Source: Pacificoceanicola sp048553275
Lineage (GTDB): Bacteria > Pseudomonadota > Alphaproteobacteria > Rhodobacterales > Rhodobacteraceae
Length of the DNA stretch: 64,000 nt
Assembly: GCF_048553275.1 (NCBI RefSeq)
Contig: NZ_JBLZMW010000001.1
Coordinates: 434,001-498,000 of the forward strand
Reading direction: 5' to 3'
Shown: piece after piece, positions 1-7,496 of the stretch
How positions within the stretch are numbered: position 1 is the stretch's first letter
Layout of the letters: each line of letters opens with the position of its first letter
Made by a program: the position numbers and the translations under genes
The notes under the pieces: model-generated
Databases searched by the model: none
What the model was told of the DNA's origin: nothing
Seen by the model: only the letters and a program-made list of their open reading frames with translations

Positions 1-59
1 TCGATGGAGGAGGCGTCGTAGTCGCTGGTTGCCGCAACGTTCAACAGATCATCGGCCAT
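1..59 (-). CDS. parE: DNA topoisomerase IV subunit B, N-terminus (partial)
   Basis: Reading from the CAT at 57-59 on the minus strand gives MADDLLNVAATSDYDASSI and then the window ends. The YDASSI start resembles the N-terminus of alphaproteobacterial ParE, whose ATPase domain continues with the Glu-Val-Leu-Glu-Gly-Leu segment; GyrB usually has a different lead-in. ParE is the ATPase and strand-passage subunit of the enzyme that separates daughter chromosomes. Only 19 residues are visible, so the call rests on a short match and GyrB cannot be excluded. The upstream region carries the paired GGTAC motifs at 202-302. Confidence 0.55.
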   Translation of the reverse strand, partial: MADDLLNVAATSDYDASSI

Positions 60-201
60 GCTCGTGCCCTTTTTGTTCTTATGGGATTGAGGCTCAGTAT
101 GGCAGAGCAGGGGGCGGGGGAAAAGCGCGGATTAAGGCACCGTGCGTTGACAGTAACGGAGCGCTCGCTGCCCCGTTGCGTGGGGCGTTTGTCGGTTTTT
201 T

Positions 202-302
202 GGTACAAAATTCGTCGAGTTTGGTACTATTTCCCGGAGCCGGTCCGGGGCCCCGGAGACACGTAGAGAGACGTTTGGTACGTTTTCCGCCGAGTTTGGT
301 AC
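202..302. repeat. two GGTAC pairs, each with exact 21-bp spacing
   Basis: GGTAC occurs at 202-206, 223-227, 277-281 and 298-302. Each adjacent pair starts exactly 21 bases apart, two helical turns, and the intervening sequence ends in GAGTTT both times. A third pair with the same spacing and similar flanks is at 51159-51184. The geometry suggests a protein-binding site or promoter element. The regulator is unknown, and I do not recognise the motif as LexA, Fur, CtrA or FNR. Confidence 0.55.
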
Positions 303-358
303 AAAATGCCGTTTTGTTCTGCCGGTCCCCAAAAAACACCAAGAAAGAAGGTTAATCC

Positions 359-386
359 GGCCGAAAAAGCCCCGTCTTTTTCGGCC
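359..386. terminator. perfect 11-bp inverted repeat, terminator-like
   Basis: GGCCGAAAAAG at 359-369 is exactly complementary to 376-386, with a 6-base loop. The hairpin lies about 60 bases after the last GGTAC motif. The T-run is inside the 3' arm rather than after it, so intrinsic termination is plausible but not certain on either strand. It could end a short plus-strand transcript begun near the GGTAC pairs. Confidence 0.45.
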
Positions 387-400
387 AGTGGGCAAGGTCG

Positions 401-420
401 CACTTTTGCCCGCAAAAGTG
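401..420. repeat. perfect 9-bp inverted repeat
   Basis: CACTTTTGC at 401-409 is mirrored by its reverse complement at 412-420 with a 2-base gap. Directly following the previous hairpin, it could be a second stem-loop or a dimeric operator. Nothing nearby identifies a binding protein. Confidence 0.35.
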
Positions 421-561
421 TCGACGCCCACACAGGAGTCATTCCGGGGGCTACGGGAGCCACATGCCCCGATGAGGTCCCGGATCAAGTCCGGGACTGC
501 GGGGAAATAGTGCGGCTACTAGCTATACTTTTTCTCTACGCAAAGGAATGCGATGCAGAAT

Positions 562-1611
562 CTATCTTTCGATTTTCATTAACATGGTGTCAAGCAACTC
601 AGAGAGCACAATCGACGGATCATCACCGTTCAACTTGGCTGCAATCATTTTGCACACGTCATCTACTGTAATGCTCAAGATTAATTTGCCATGCTCGCGA
701 AGAGCACCTCGTGCCGCTTTCTGGCCGTTCTCATTTAACCCCTTTGGGGAAATAATTATTGCCGTGTTGCGAAGCGCGGATCGGTAAAGGTATCGCTCGG
801 TAGAATATACCTGGGACTGTGCAACGGCATTCGAATAGTTCTTAAACTCAAAAATTACATAAACGCTTTCAAAGTGTTCTCTTAGGGTTTTCCAAAAACC
901 TTGGGATGAGTTGTTGCGAGCAAGTAAATCGTTGATGGACATGCCCGTGTCCGTCCTCTGTTGGAACGACCACGCCGTGAGTTCGCCATCAAACAGGAAC
1001 TTCAAAGTCTCAGTGAGTGCATTTTCGAAGTTACTGGAATTCGGCTGACCGGAGGGTATTGCCTTTAAATCATTGCACAAAAATGGTGGCAGAAGGTCAG
1101 TTGGCACACCGATGGGCGTCAACCCAAGTAGCCGAAAAGTGACCTCGTTTGACCTGTGCGTGGTGGGTGAGTTTCCGGTGAAAGGATTGAGGTTGCTTAG
1201 GATTCCCTGCAAATCTCTGAGAGTCTTTTCGTCGCCTGCGACTAACTCCCAGAGGCTACCCGCATCCAAGACAATCAGGTGCGGCATTTCACGTCGAATT
1301 TCTTCGAATTGGCTGTCGGTCACTTCCGTATTGGTGATTAGGAGCGAGTATTTAAATGAATGCACCTCAGAGCCATTGTGTATTCTTTCGTATATTGATC
1401 GAATTTCTCGGTAGGAGAGGTTATGCTTTGAGCGAGTTTTCACCTCGACGGCGATTGCTCCTCGTTCTGTATTAATGATAAAGTCATAACCTTGATCGCG
1501 TCCGTTGCCAAAGCCCTCGATTTCGGTGATGCTTGCTCCTGCCATCTTCAGCACTTCGATGCAAAAGCTTTCAAAATTCGCCGCTAAGGAAAAACGCTCG
1601 GAAACTCTCAT
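562..1611 (-). CDS. orphan restriction-endonuclease-like protein with two nuclease-type domains
   Basis: A 349-residue protein. Residues about 10-75 show an Mrr-type endonuclease core: an Asp in DQGYDF followed by the EVKTR pair of acidic residue and Lys, the PD-(D/E)xK pattern. A second acidic-x-Lys motif, IFEFKNYS, sits near residue 245 and is followed by a tyrosine- and arginine-rich helix and an IIIS strand, as in a second restriction-endonuclease fold. No methyltransferase, helicase or specificity gene is next to it. Base composition is visibly more AT-rich than in its neighbours parE and folA, which suggests acquisition by transfer. A role in DNA defence is inferred. Confidence 0.6.
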   Translation of the reverse strand: MRVSERFSLAANFESFCIEVLKMAGASITEIEGFGNGRDQGYDFIINTERGAIAVEVKTRSKHNLSYREIRSIYERIHNGSEVHSFKYSLLITNTEVTDSQFEEIRREMPHLIVLDAGSLWELVAGDEKTLRDLQGILSNLNPFTGNSPTTHRSNEVTFRLLGLTPIGVPTDLLPPFLCNDLKAIPSGQPNSSNFENALTETLKFLFDGELTAWSFQQRTDTGMSINDLLARNNSSQGFWKTLREHFESVYVIFEFKNYSNAVAQSQVYSTERYLYRSALRNTAIIISPKGLNENGQKAARGALREHGKLILSITVDDVCKMIAAKLNGDDPSIVLSELLDTMLMKIER

Positions 1612-1615
1612 CCCA

Positions 1616-2092
1616 CTACCCCCTCACCAATTCCCTCACCCTACACCCCGGCCCCTCTTCCCTCAACATCTCTGACGCCACTTCGCGCCACTCTCCCTCA
1701 TCAAACGCCGGGAAAAACGCATCCGCCCCATCCACGAACAAATCCACTTCCGTGACCAGAAGGCGGTCGGCCATGGGAAGCAAAGCTTCGTAGATGCTTT
1801 GACCGCCGATGCCGTAAGTCCGGAAATAGCCTTCGGCGCGGCAGATCTCCAAGGCGGCTTTGACGGAGGGGGCGGTGTGTTCGGTGAGGTCCGGGTTTGA
1901 CGTGACCACCACGTTCAGGCGGGATTTCAGGGGTTTGACGGGCAGGCTCTCCCACGTCCGGCGGCCCATGATCAAAGCGCCGCCCAGGGTTTCGCGTTTG
2001 AACATCGCGAGGTCTTCCGGCGCGTGCCAGGGGATGTCCCCGGCGCGGCCGATGGCTCCGTTGCGGGCGCGGGCGGCGATGAGGGTCAGCAT
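1616..2092 (-). CDS. folA: dihydrofolate reductase
   Basis: This 158-residue protein reduces dihydrofolate to tetrahydrofolate with NADPH, regenerating the cofactor oxidised by the thymidylate synthase encoded just upstream. Family signatures in order are the N-terminal LIAARARNGAIG strand-loop, DIPWHAPEDL with the active-site acid, the LIMGRRTWESLP adenosine-binding segment, VVTSNP, and the GIGGQSIYEALL glycine-rich loop. Length is normal for chromosomal enzymes. The start codon overlaps the thyA stop (TGATG), so translation is probably coupled. Confidence 0.95.
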   Translation of the reverse strand: MLTLIAARARNGAIGRAGDIPWHAPEDLAMFKRETLGGALIMGRRTWESLPVKPLKSRLNVVVTSNPDLTEHTAPSVKAALEICRAEGYFRTYGIGGQSIYEALLPMADRLLVTEVDLFVDGADAFFPAFDEGEWREVASEMLREEGPGCRVRELVRG

Positions 2093-2883
2093 CAGACGGC
2101 CACCGGAGCTTTGATCGCCGGGTGCGGGTCATAGCCGTCGAAGGCGAAGTCCTCGAAGCGGAAGTCGAAGAGGGATTTGACGTCGCGGGTGATGCGCAGG
2201 GTCGGCAGGGGGCGGGGCGCGCGGGAGAGCTGCTCGGCGACCTGATCCATATGGTTGGAATAGATATGCGCGTCGCCGATGGCGTGGATGAAATCGCCGG
2301 GCTCATAACCGGTGACATGGGCGAGCATGTGCGCGAGGAGCGCGTAGGAGGCGATGTTGAAGGGCACGCCGAGGAACATGTCGGCGGAGCGCTGATAGAG
2401 TTGCAGGTGGAGTTTGCCCCCCGCGATGCGCACCTGCCAGAGCGTGTGGCAGGGGGGCAGGGCCATGTCGGGCACGTCGGCGGGGTTCCATGCGGAGACG
2501 ATGAGGCGTCTGGAATCCGGGGTTTTGGCGATCATGTCCAGGAGGGTTTCGATCTGGTCGATCTCGCCGGTGTGGCCGGGCCAGTGGCGCCATTGGTGGC
2601 CATAGACGGGGCCGAGATCGCCGTCCTCATTCGCCCACTCGTTCCAGATCGAGACGCCGTTGTCCTGCAGGTAGCGGATGTTTGTGTCGCCCTGCAGGAA
2701 CCAGAGCAGTTCGTGGATGATGGATTTGAGGTGGAGTTTCTTGGTGGTCACGAGGGGGAAGCCATCGGCCAGCGGGTAGCGTTGCTGCAGGCCGAAGTAG
2801 GAGGTGGTGCCGGTGCCGGTGCGGTCGGTGGAGGGCGTGCCGTGGTCGAGCACGGTGCGCAGGGCGTCGAGATATTGCTGCAT
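2092..2883 (-). CDS. thyA: thymidylate synthase
   Basis: ThyA methylates dUMP to dTMP using methylene-tetrahydrofolate. The frame extends to 2907, but a GGGAG ribosome binding site 7 bases before the ATG at 2883 and the MQQYLD start typical of the family favour the shorter 263-residue product. Visible motifs include the N-terminal DRTGTGT phosphate loop, the catalytic Cys in LPPCHTLWQ, QRSADMFLGVPFNIA for dUMP binding, and GDAHIYSNH. It forms a two-gene operon with folA. Confidence 0.95.
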   Translation of the reverse strand: MQQYLDALRTVLDHGTPSTDRTGTGTTSYFGLQQRYPLADGFPLVTTKKLHLKSIIHELLWFLQGDTNIRYLQDNGVSIWNEWANEDGDLGPVYGHQWRHWPGHTGEIDQIETLLDMIAKTPDSRRLIVSAWNPADVPDMALPPCHTLWQVRIAGGKLHLQLYQRSADMFLGVPFNIASYALLAHMLAHVTGYEPGDFIHAIGDAHIYSNHMDQVAEQLSRAPRPLPTLRITRDVKSLFDFRFEDFAFDGYDPHPAIKAPVAV

Positions 2884-3089
2884 GGGAGGCTCCCGGGAAG
2901 GCTGCACTGGATGAGTCGGGTTTGACTATATCTGGTGTGGAGCGGGAGGGGGAGGGCGAGATGCGGTAGAGGCGGAATTGCCTCACATTTGATGAAATTG
3001 CGGCGTTGCGGGGGCGGGGATTTGACAGTGCGGGGCGGGATGCGCAGGCTGGTGGGAAAATATAAACGGGCAAGACCTGAGGCAGTCAG

Positions 3090-4067
3090 ATGAAACGATA
3101 TATTGCAGCGCTCGCGTTGACGAGTGTGCTTGCCGCCTGTTCGGGCGGCAACCCGGCGAATGACGGTGAAGACGGGATCGGGACGGGCACGCAGCCGTTG
3201 GTCGATGAGCCGATGCCGACGACCGTTCCCGATGAGGGCGGCGGTACGACAGGGCCGGACGTGTATGGCGGCGACATCGAAGATGACCTGACGATGAACG
3301 ACGTTCAGTTCGATGCGGCGACCGGGGAGCTTGTTCTCAACAACCTGCCGTTCGATGGCAACAACAGCTATGCACGGACGGCGGGGGCTTCGGCGGCGTT
3401 CCAGACCGCCGGATCGAGCTTTGACGCCTATCGCAACACCGAGGGCACGAACCGCTATTACGCCGTGTTCCGCCAGTCGGATCAGGCCTATGCGCAGGTC
3501 ACGGCGGTCGGCACGGACAACTATGTCACCTTTGGCTTTGGCGGGGCTGCGGCGCAGCGTTTGTCGGGCGACGGGGCGCTGCCGGACAGCAACCAGAGCT
3601 ATATCTATGACGGCGAATATGCCGCCGTGCGGACGATCATTGACCCCGATACCGGCTCGGAGATTCAGTACGTGATCGGCACGGCGCGCGTGCGCGTCGA
3701 TATTCAGGACTTTGACGACATTGGCGCTGTCGAGGGCTTCATTGCCAATCGCACGTTCTTTGACAATGCGGGCATTCCGATCAACGATCTGAACGGCAGC
3801 GACGAGCGCATCTCGCTTGGCACGGCGCAGATCAACTTTGACAACTGGACGATCGAGAGCTCGACCGCGTCGGTTTATGGCGGCAACAATACCAATGGTG
3901 TCGGCGCGACCGGCACATGGGAGGGCCTGTTCGCGGGTCCGAACGGCGAAGAGGTTGCCGGGGTTGTCGTGGTCGAGGGCAACGGTCCGATCGGGATTGA
4001 TCCCGCCACCGGCGAGTATATCGAAGTCCAGGTCCGCGAAGTTGGCGGATTTGTCGGCTCCCGGTGA
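3090..4067 (+). CDS. surface lipoprotein with transferrin-binding-protein-like barrel, probable Slam cargo
   Basis: A 325-residue protein with a lipoprotein signal peptide: basic start, hydrophobic stretch, then the lipobox LAAC, with Cys about residue 17. An acidic, Pro/Thr/Gly-rich linker follows. The C-terminal third contains alternating polar strands and the GTGTWEGLFAGPNGEE segment, followed by a GVVVVEGN strand, resembling the handle barrel of TbpB-type lipoproteins and other small beta-barrel lipoproteins. The gene 8 bases downstream encodes a Slam-like protein, the translocon that displays such lipoproteins on the cell surface. Its ligand (iron source, haem or other) cannot be told from the sequence. 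Confidence 0.7.
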   Translation: MKRYIAALALTSVLAACSGGNPANDGEDGIGTGTQPLVDEPMPTTVPDEGGGTTGPDVYGGDIEDDLTMNDVQFDAATGELVLNNLPFDGNNSYARTAGASAAFQTAGSSFDAYRNTEGTNRYYAVFRQSDQAYAQVTAVGTDNYVTFGFGGAAAQRLSGDGALPDSNQSYIYDGEYAAVRTIIDPDTGSEIQYVIGTARVRVDIQDFDDIGAVEGFIANRTFFDNAGIPINDLNGSDERISLGTAQINFDNWTIESSTASVYGGNNTNGVGATGTWEGLFAGPNGEEVAGVVVVEGNGPIGIDPATGEYIEVQVREVGGFVGSR

Positions 4068-4074
4068 TCCGGAC

Positions 4075-5571
4075 ATGGCCTTGCAGGATGGCCTGCGTTC
4101 CGTTTTGACACAGGCCCCGAGACGACACGGGTCCGGCGCAGGGGCCTTGCCCCGGCGCGCCGGACGCCTGCGCGGGGCGCTGCGCGGGGCGCTGCGCGGG
4201 GCGCTGCGCGTGATGGCGCTTGCGGGGCTTGGCCTTCTCGGGGCGGCGGGGCCGTTGGTGCTGCCGCAGGCGGCACAGGCCGAGACGCGTGTGAGCGTCG
4301 AGTCGGCGCGCGACATGGCAGGGCTGTTGTTGCAGCAAAAACGCCCGCGCGAGGCGCTCTTGCTGGCGGAGGGCATTCTCAAGGGGCTGCCGGACGATGT
4401 GCCGGCGCTGGTGCTCAAGAGCCGCGCCCTGCGCGACATGGGGCGTTTTGGCGAAGCCGATGCCGTGGCGGCGCAGGCGCGGGGCGCCGCAGGCACCGAC
4501 AAGGACCGCTTTTTCGCAGCATTGGTGACGGCGCAGGCCAAGGCCTCCGACGGGCGAAAGGGCATTGCGCAATACTGGCTGCGCCGCGCGGCGGAGGTTG
4601 CGCCGACGGAAGGCATGCGCGCGATGGCGGTGCGCGATTTTCGTTTTGTACGCAGCAGCACGCCGTGGCGGCTCAAGCTGAACCTGTTCGCGGAGCCGTC
4701 CGACAATCTCAACGCCGCGCCGAAGACCAATGAGTTCAGTTTTGCCGGGCTGACCTTCGTGAACCCGGCGGCGGTGCCGCTGTCGGGGCTGCGCTATGGC
4801 GGCGATGCGCGCTTTACCTATCGTATTGCAACCGGCGCGCGCGCGCGGATCACGCTCGGCGCCACCGGCGGGATCGAGCGGGTGCGGTTCTCCGCCTCGG
4901 CGCGGGACAGGGTGCCGTGGATCGACGATGCGGATTTCCGCCGTGACCGGCTTGGCTTTTCGGTCGGCTATGAACGGATGGGCGCGCAGAAGGACTGGCT
5001 GGCCCATGCGCAGCTTTCTGTGTCGCGCTACTGGGGCGGGGGGCATCATATTTCGGACGCAGCGCGGTTGGACCTTGGGTATTCGCGACGGCTGGCCGAA
5101 GGCTGGACCGGGGCGCTGCGGCTGGCGCTTGAGGATGAGACACGGAAGGATGCCAGCCTGCGCAGCGCGCAGACCGGTGAGGTCGGGCTGACGCTGGCCC
5201 GGCATTTCGACAAGAGCGCGGTGAGCCTGTCGTTGAGCGCGGCGGATGTGCACTCGGATTCGCGGCTTGTGGCGCGGCGAAGCCAGCGCGCGGCGGTGAA
5301 ATACGCGATGACCCGCCCGGTCATGGGCCTGCTGCCGAGCCTGACGCTGAGCTATGAGGCGGTGGATTACGAGCAATCGCCCTTTGCCTGGTGGGTGGAC
5401 CCGCGCAGGGACGAGGAATGGGGCCTGTCGGTGGACGTGCTGTTGCCGAAAATGGATTATCTCGGGTTTGCGCCGGAGGTCGGGGTTTCCTTCCGCGACC
5501 GAAGCTCCAATTACTCTTTGTACGAAACGCAGGGTGCCGATTTGCGGCTGGGCCTCAAGTCGGTATTCTGA
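4075..5571 (+). CDS. Slam-like outer-membrane surface-lipoprotein assembly modifier (type XI secretion)
   Basis: About 498 residues if started at the ATG 8 bases after the lipoprotein stop; an in-frame ATG at 4213 is an alternative. The order is an arginine-rich leader with three perfect RGAL repeats, a hydrophobic signal ending AAQA, a TPR-like helical region (about 80-190, with EALLLAEG and ARDMAGLLLQQ), then roughly 300 residues of alternating strands ending in the aromatic SVF typical of outer-membrane barrels. This matches the TPR plus DUF560 barrel layout of Slam proteins, which export lipoproteins to the surface. The adjacent TbpB-like lipoprotein is the likely cargo. Confidence 0.72.
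   Translation: MALQDGLRSVLTQAPRRHGSGAGALPRRAGRLRGALRGALRGALRVMALAGLGLLGAAGPLVLPQAAQAETRVSVESARDMAGLLLQQKRPREALLLAEGILKGLPDDVPALVLKSRALRDMGRFGEADAVAAQARGAAGTDKDRFFAALVTAQAKASDGRKGIAQYWLRRAAEVAPTEGMRAMAVRDFRFVRSSTPWRLKLNLFAEPSDNLNAAPKTNEFSFAGLTFVNPAAVPLSGLRYGGDARFTYRIATGARARITLGATGGIERVRFSASARDRVPWIDDADFRRDRLGFSVGYERMGAQKDWLAHAQLSVSRYWGGGHHISDAARLDLGYSRRLAEGWTGALRLALEDETRKDASLRSAQTGEVGLTLARHFDKSAVSLSLSAADVHSDSRLVARRSQRAAVKYAMTRPVMGLLPSLTLSYEAVDYEQSPFAWWVDPRRDEEWGLSVDVLLPKMDYLGFAPEVGVSFRDRSSNYSLYETQGADLRLGLKSVF
4171..4210. repeat. three perfect 12-bp tandem repeats
   Basis: CGCGGGGCGCTG occurs at 4171-4182, 4183-4194 and 4195-4206, with four more bases of a fourth copy. It lies in frame inside the leader of the Slam-like gene and encodes Arg-Gly-Ala-Leu units. 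Changes in copy number would lengthen or shorten the positively charged leader without breaking the frame. Confidence 0.9.
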
Positions 5572-5646
5572 GCCTCGTTTGAGGCGGATGCATCGGGGAG
5601 ACGCCCCGGGTGCGGCGTTCGGATGACAAGGAAAATGGGAGTTCTT

Positions 5647-6081
5647 ATGGGAACGCGCTTTCTTCATACGATGGTTCGGGTCAAGGATCTGGATAAATCC
5701 ATCGCATTCTACAAGATGCTGGGGCTGGTCGAGCGCCGCCGCAGCGAGAACGAGAAGGGCCGCTTTACGCTGGTCTTCCTCTGTCCGCCGGAGCAGGCGG
5801 ACGGCCATGCGGATGTGGAGCTGACCTACAACTGGGATGGCGACGAGGGGCTGCCGTCGGATTCGCGGCATTTCGGCCATCTGGCCTATACGGTGCCGAA
5901 TATCTACGAGATGTGTCAGTCGCTTATGGACGCCGGTGTGACGATCAACCGCCCGCCGCGCGACGGCCATATGGCGTTTGTGCGCTCGCCGGACAACGTG
6001 TCGATCGAGCTGCTGCAGGAGGGCGACGCGCTGCCGCCGCAGGAGCCCTGGGCCTCGATGGAGAACACGGGGCATTGGTAA
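5647..6081 (+). CDS. gloA: lactoylglutathione lyase (glyoxalase I)
   Basis: The enzyme isomerises the hemithioacetal of methylglyoxal and glutathione to S-lactoylglutathione, detoxifying methylglyoxal. The ATG at 5647 is preferred because GGGAG lies 6 bases upstream and the protein then begins MGTRFLHTMVRVKDL, the usual start; two earlier in-frame ATGs exist. The 144-residue product has the paired vicinal-oxygen-chelate units: the first metal His in FLHTMVRV, Glu in VELTYNW, His in GHLAYTVPN, and Glu in VSIELLQ. It is followed without a gap by the first DUF1194 gene. Confidence 0.93.
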   Translation: MGTRFLHTMVRVKDLDKSIAFYKMLGLVERRRSENEKGRFTLVFLCPPEQADGHADVELTYNWDGDEGLPSDSRHFGHLAYTVPNIYEMCQSLMDAGVTINRPPRDGHMAFVRSPDNVSIELLQEGDALPPQEPWASMENTGHW

Positions 6082-6761
6082 GGCTCTGGCGGCTTCTGGC
6101 GCTGCTGCTTGTGCTGCCGATGGCAGCGCAGGCGCAGAGCCATTGCCGCCTTGCGCTGTTGCTGGCGCTGGATGTGTCGAGTTCCGTCGATGCGGCGGAA
6201 TATGCGCTGCAGCGTGATGGCACGGCAGCGGCTTTGATGTCGCCTGCGGTCAAGCGGGCGATCCTTGAGGGCGGCGGCGGGTCCGTGGCCCTCGGGGTGT
6301 ATGAATGGAGCGGACGGCGGCAGTCGACGGTGATCCTCGACTGGACCGTGCTGCGCGGCGAGGCGGATATCGCTGCGGCGGCGGACAGGCTGCGCGGGGC
6401 ACAGCGGTCCTACACGCGCTTTCCCACGGCGCTGGGCTTTGCCTTGGGGTTCGGGGCGACCATGCTGGAGCGCGCGCCGGTGTGCGAGCGGCAGGTGATC
6501 GACGTGTCGGGCGACGGCATCACCAACGATGGCTTCGGCCCGGATCTGGCCTACAAGCATTTCCCGTTCGACGGGGTGACGGTGAACGGGCTTACGGTGC
6601 TCGGTGCAGATCCCGGCGTGCGGGATCACTACGAATTTTTCGTCCTGAAGGGGCCGGGGGCCTTTATCGAAACCTCTGACGGCTACGAAGGCTTCCGCGA
6701 GGCGATGGAGCGCAAGCTGCTGCGCGAGATCGCGGTGCGTATTCTGGGATCGGTGGAATGA
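6075..6761 (+). CDS. secreted DUF1194 (von Willebrand A-like) protein, first copy
   Basis: The frame overlaps the gloA stop. I take the TTG at 6075 as start because it places a signal peptide (LVRLWRLLALLLVLPMAAQA) at the N-terminus; no ATG gives a sensible product. The mature part is a von Willebrand A-like fold: LLALDVSSSVDAAEY carries the DxSxS metal-ion site, and VIDVSGDGITNDG is the second conserved strand and loop of DUF1194. About 228 residues. The function of the family is unknown; extracytoplasmic binding is inferred. It forms a tandem pair with the next gene, with ATGA overlap. Confidence 0.8.
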   Translation: MVRLWRLLALLLVLPMAAQAQSHCRLALLLALDVSSSVDAAEYALQRDGTAAALMSPAVKRAILEGGGGSVALGVYEWSGRRQSTVILDWTVLRGEADIAAAADRLRGAQRSYTRFPTALGFALGFGATMLERAPVCERQVIDVSGDGITNDGFGPDLAYKHFPFDGVTVNGLTVLGADPGVRDHYEFFVLKGPGAFIETSDGYEGFREAMERKLLREIAVRILGSVE

Positions 6762-7423
6762 GGCGGCTGCTGGCCGGGCTGTTGCTGCTCTGGGCGGGGG
6801 GCGCGGAGGCAGCGTGCCGTCAGGCTCTGGCGCTGGGGCTGGATGTGTCCGGCTCGGTCGATGCGCAGGAGTACCGGCTGCAGCTCGATGGGCTGGCCGC
6901 CGCGCTGGAGACGCCGGAGGTGGTGGCGGCGTTCCTTGCCATGCCGGATGCGCCGGTGCGCCTTGCGGTTTTTGAATGGAGCGGGCAGTTCGCCCAGCGG
7001 GGATTGCAGGATTGGGTGACGGTCACGGATGTCGGCGTGCTGGCGGATGTGGCGGAGCGGCTGCGTGGCACGGCGCGGGTGGCGCAGGACCCGTCGACGG
7101 CGCTGGGCGAGGCGAAACGCTACGGCGCGGCGCTGCTTGCCCCGCAGGCGGGCTGTTGGCGGCGGGTGCTGGACTTGTCCGGCGATGGCGAGAGTAACAC
7201 CGGCCCGCGCCCTCAGGACGTGCGCCCCGGCGGGGTGACGATCAATGCGCTGGTGGTGACGGGGAGCGAGCCGGAGGCGCTGGTCAGCTATTTCCGGGCT
7301 TATGTGATCGAAGGAGAGCAGGCGTTTGTCGAGACCGCGCTGGGCTTTGCCGATTTCGAGGCGGCCATGGTGCGCAAGCTCAAGCGCGAATTGCAGGTGA
7401 TGGTTCTGTCTGGACGGCGGTAG
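6758..7423 (+). CDS. secreted DUF1194 (von Willebrand A-like) protein, second copy
   Basis: A 221-residue paralogue of the preceding gene, whose stop it overlaps (ATGA). It has a signal peptide ending GGAEA, the metal-site motif GLDVSGSVDAQEY, an FEWSGQ strand corresponding to YEWSGR in the first copy, and the second motif DLSGDGESNTG. The two mature proteins align along their whole length, so this is a local duplication. Translational coupling suggests equal production and perhaps a heterodimer. Confidence 0.85.
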   Translation: MRRLLAGLLLLWAGGAEAACRQALALGLDVSGSVDAQEYRLQLDGLAAALETPEVVAAFLAMPDAPVRLAVFEWSGQFAQRGLQDWVTVTDVGVLADVAERLRGTARVAQDPSTALGEAKRYGAALLAPQAGCWRRVLDLSGDGESNTGPRPQDVRPGGVTINALVVTGSEPEALVSYFRAYVIEGEQAFVETALGFADFEAAMVRKLKRELQVMVLSGRR

Positions 7424-7496
7424 TCGGAGGCGCTGCCTCCGCTACCTTGCGGGCGACTGCGCCGGAGGAAATCGGGCCAATAGGGTGTGCGTCGGG

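Larger units (their letters stand above)
60..561. other. non-coding interval between parE and the nuclease gene
   Basis: About 500 bases with no convincing gene; the short open frames here are overlapping, lack ribosome binding sites and look like chance. The stretch holds two pairs of GGTAC motifs, two strong inverted repeats, and otherwise nothing recognised. It lies upstream of parE and downstream of the nuclease stop, so its regulatory content could only serve parE or an unannotated small RNA read on the plus strand. Confidence 0.6.

Noticed and set aside
3832..6075. Long minus-strand open frame over the Slam and gloA genes
   Set aside because: Antisense, Arg/His/Pro-rich, no motif; the plus-strand genes are well supported.
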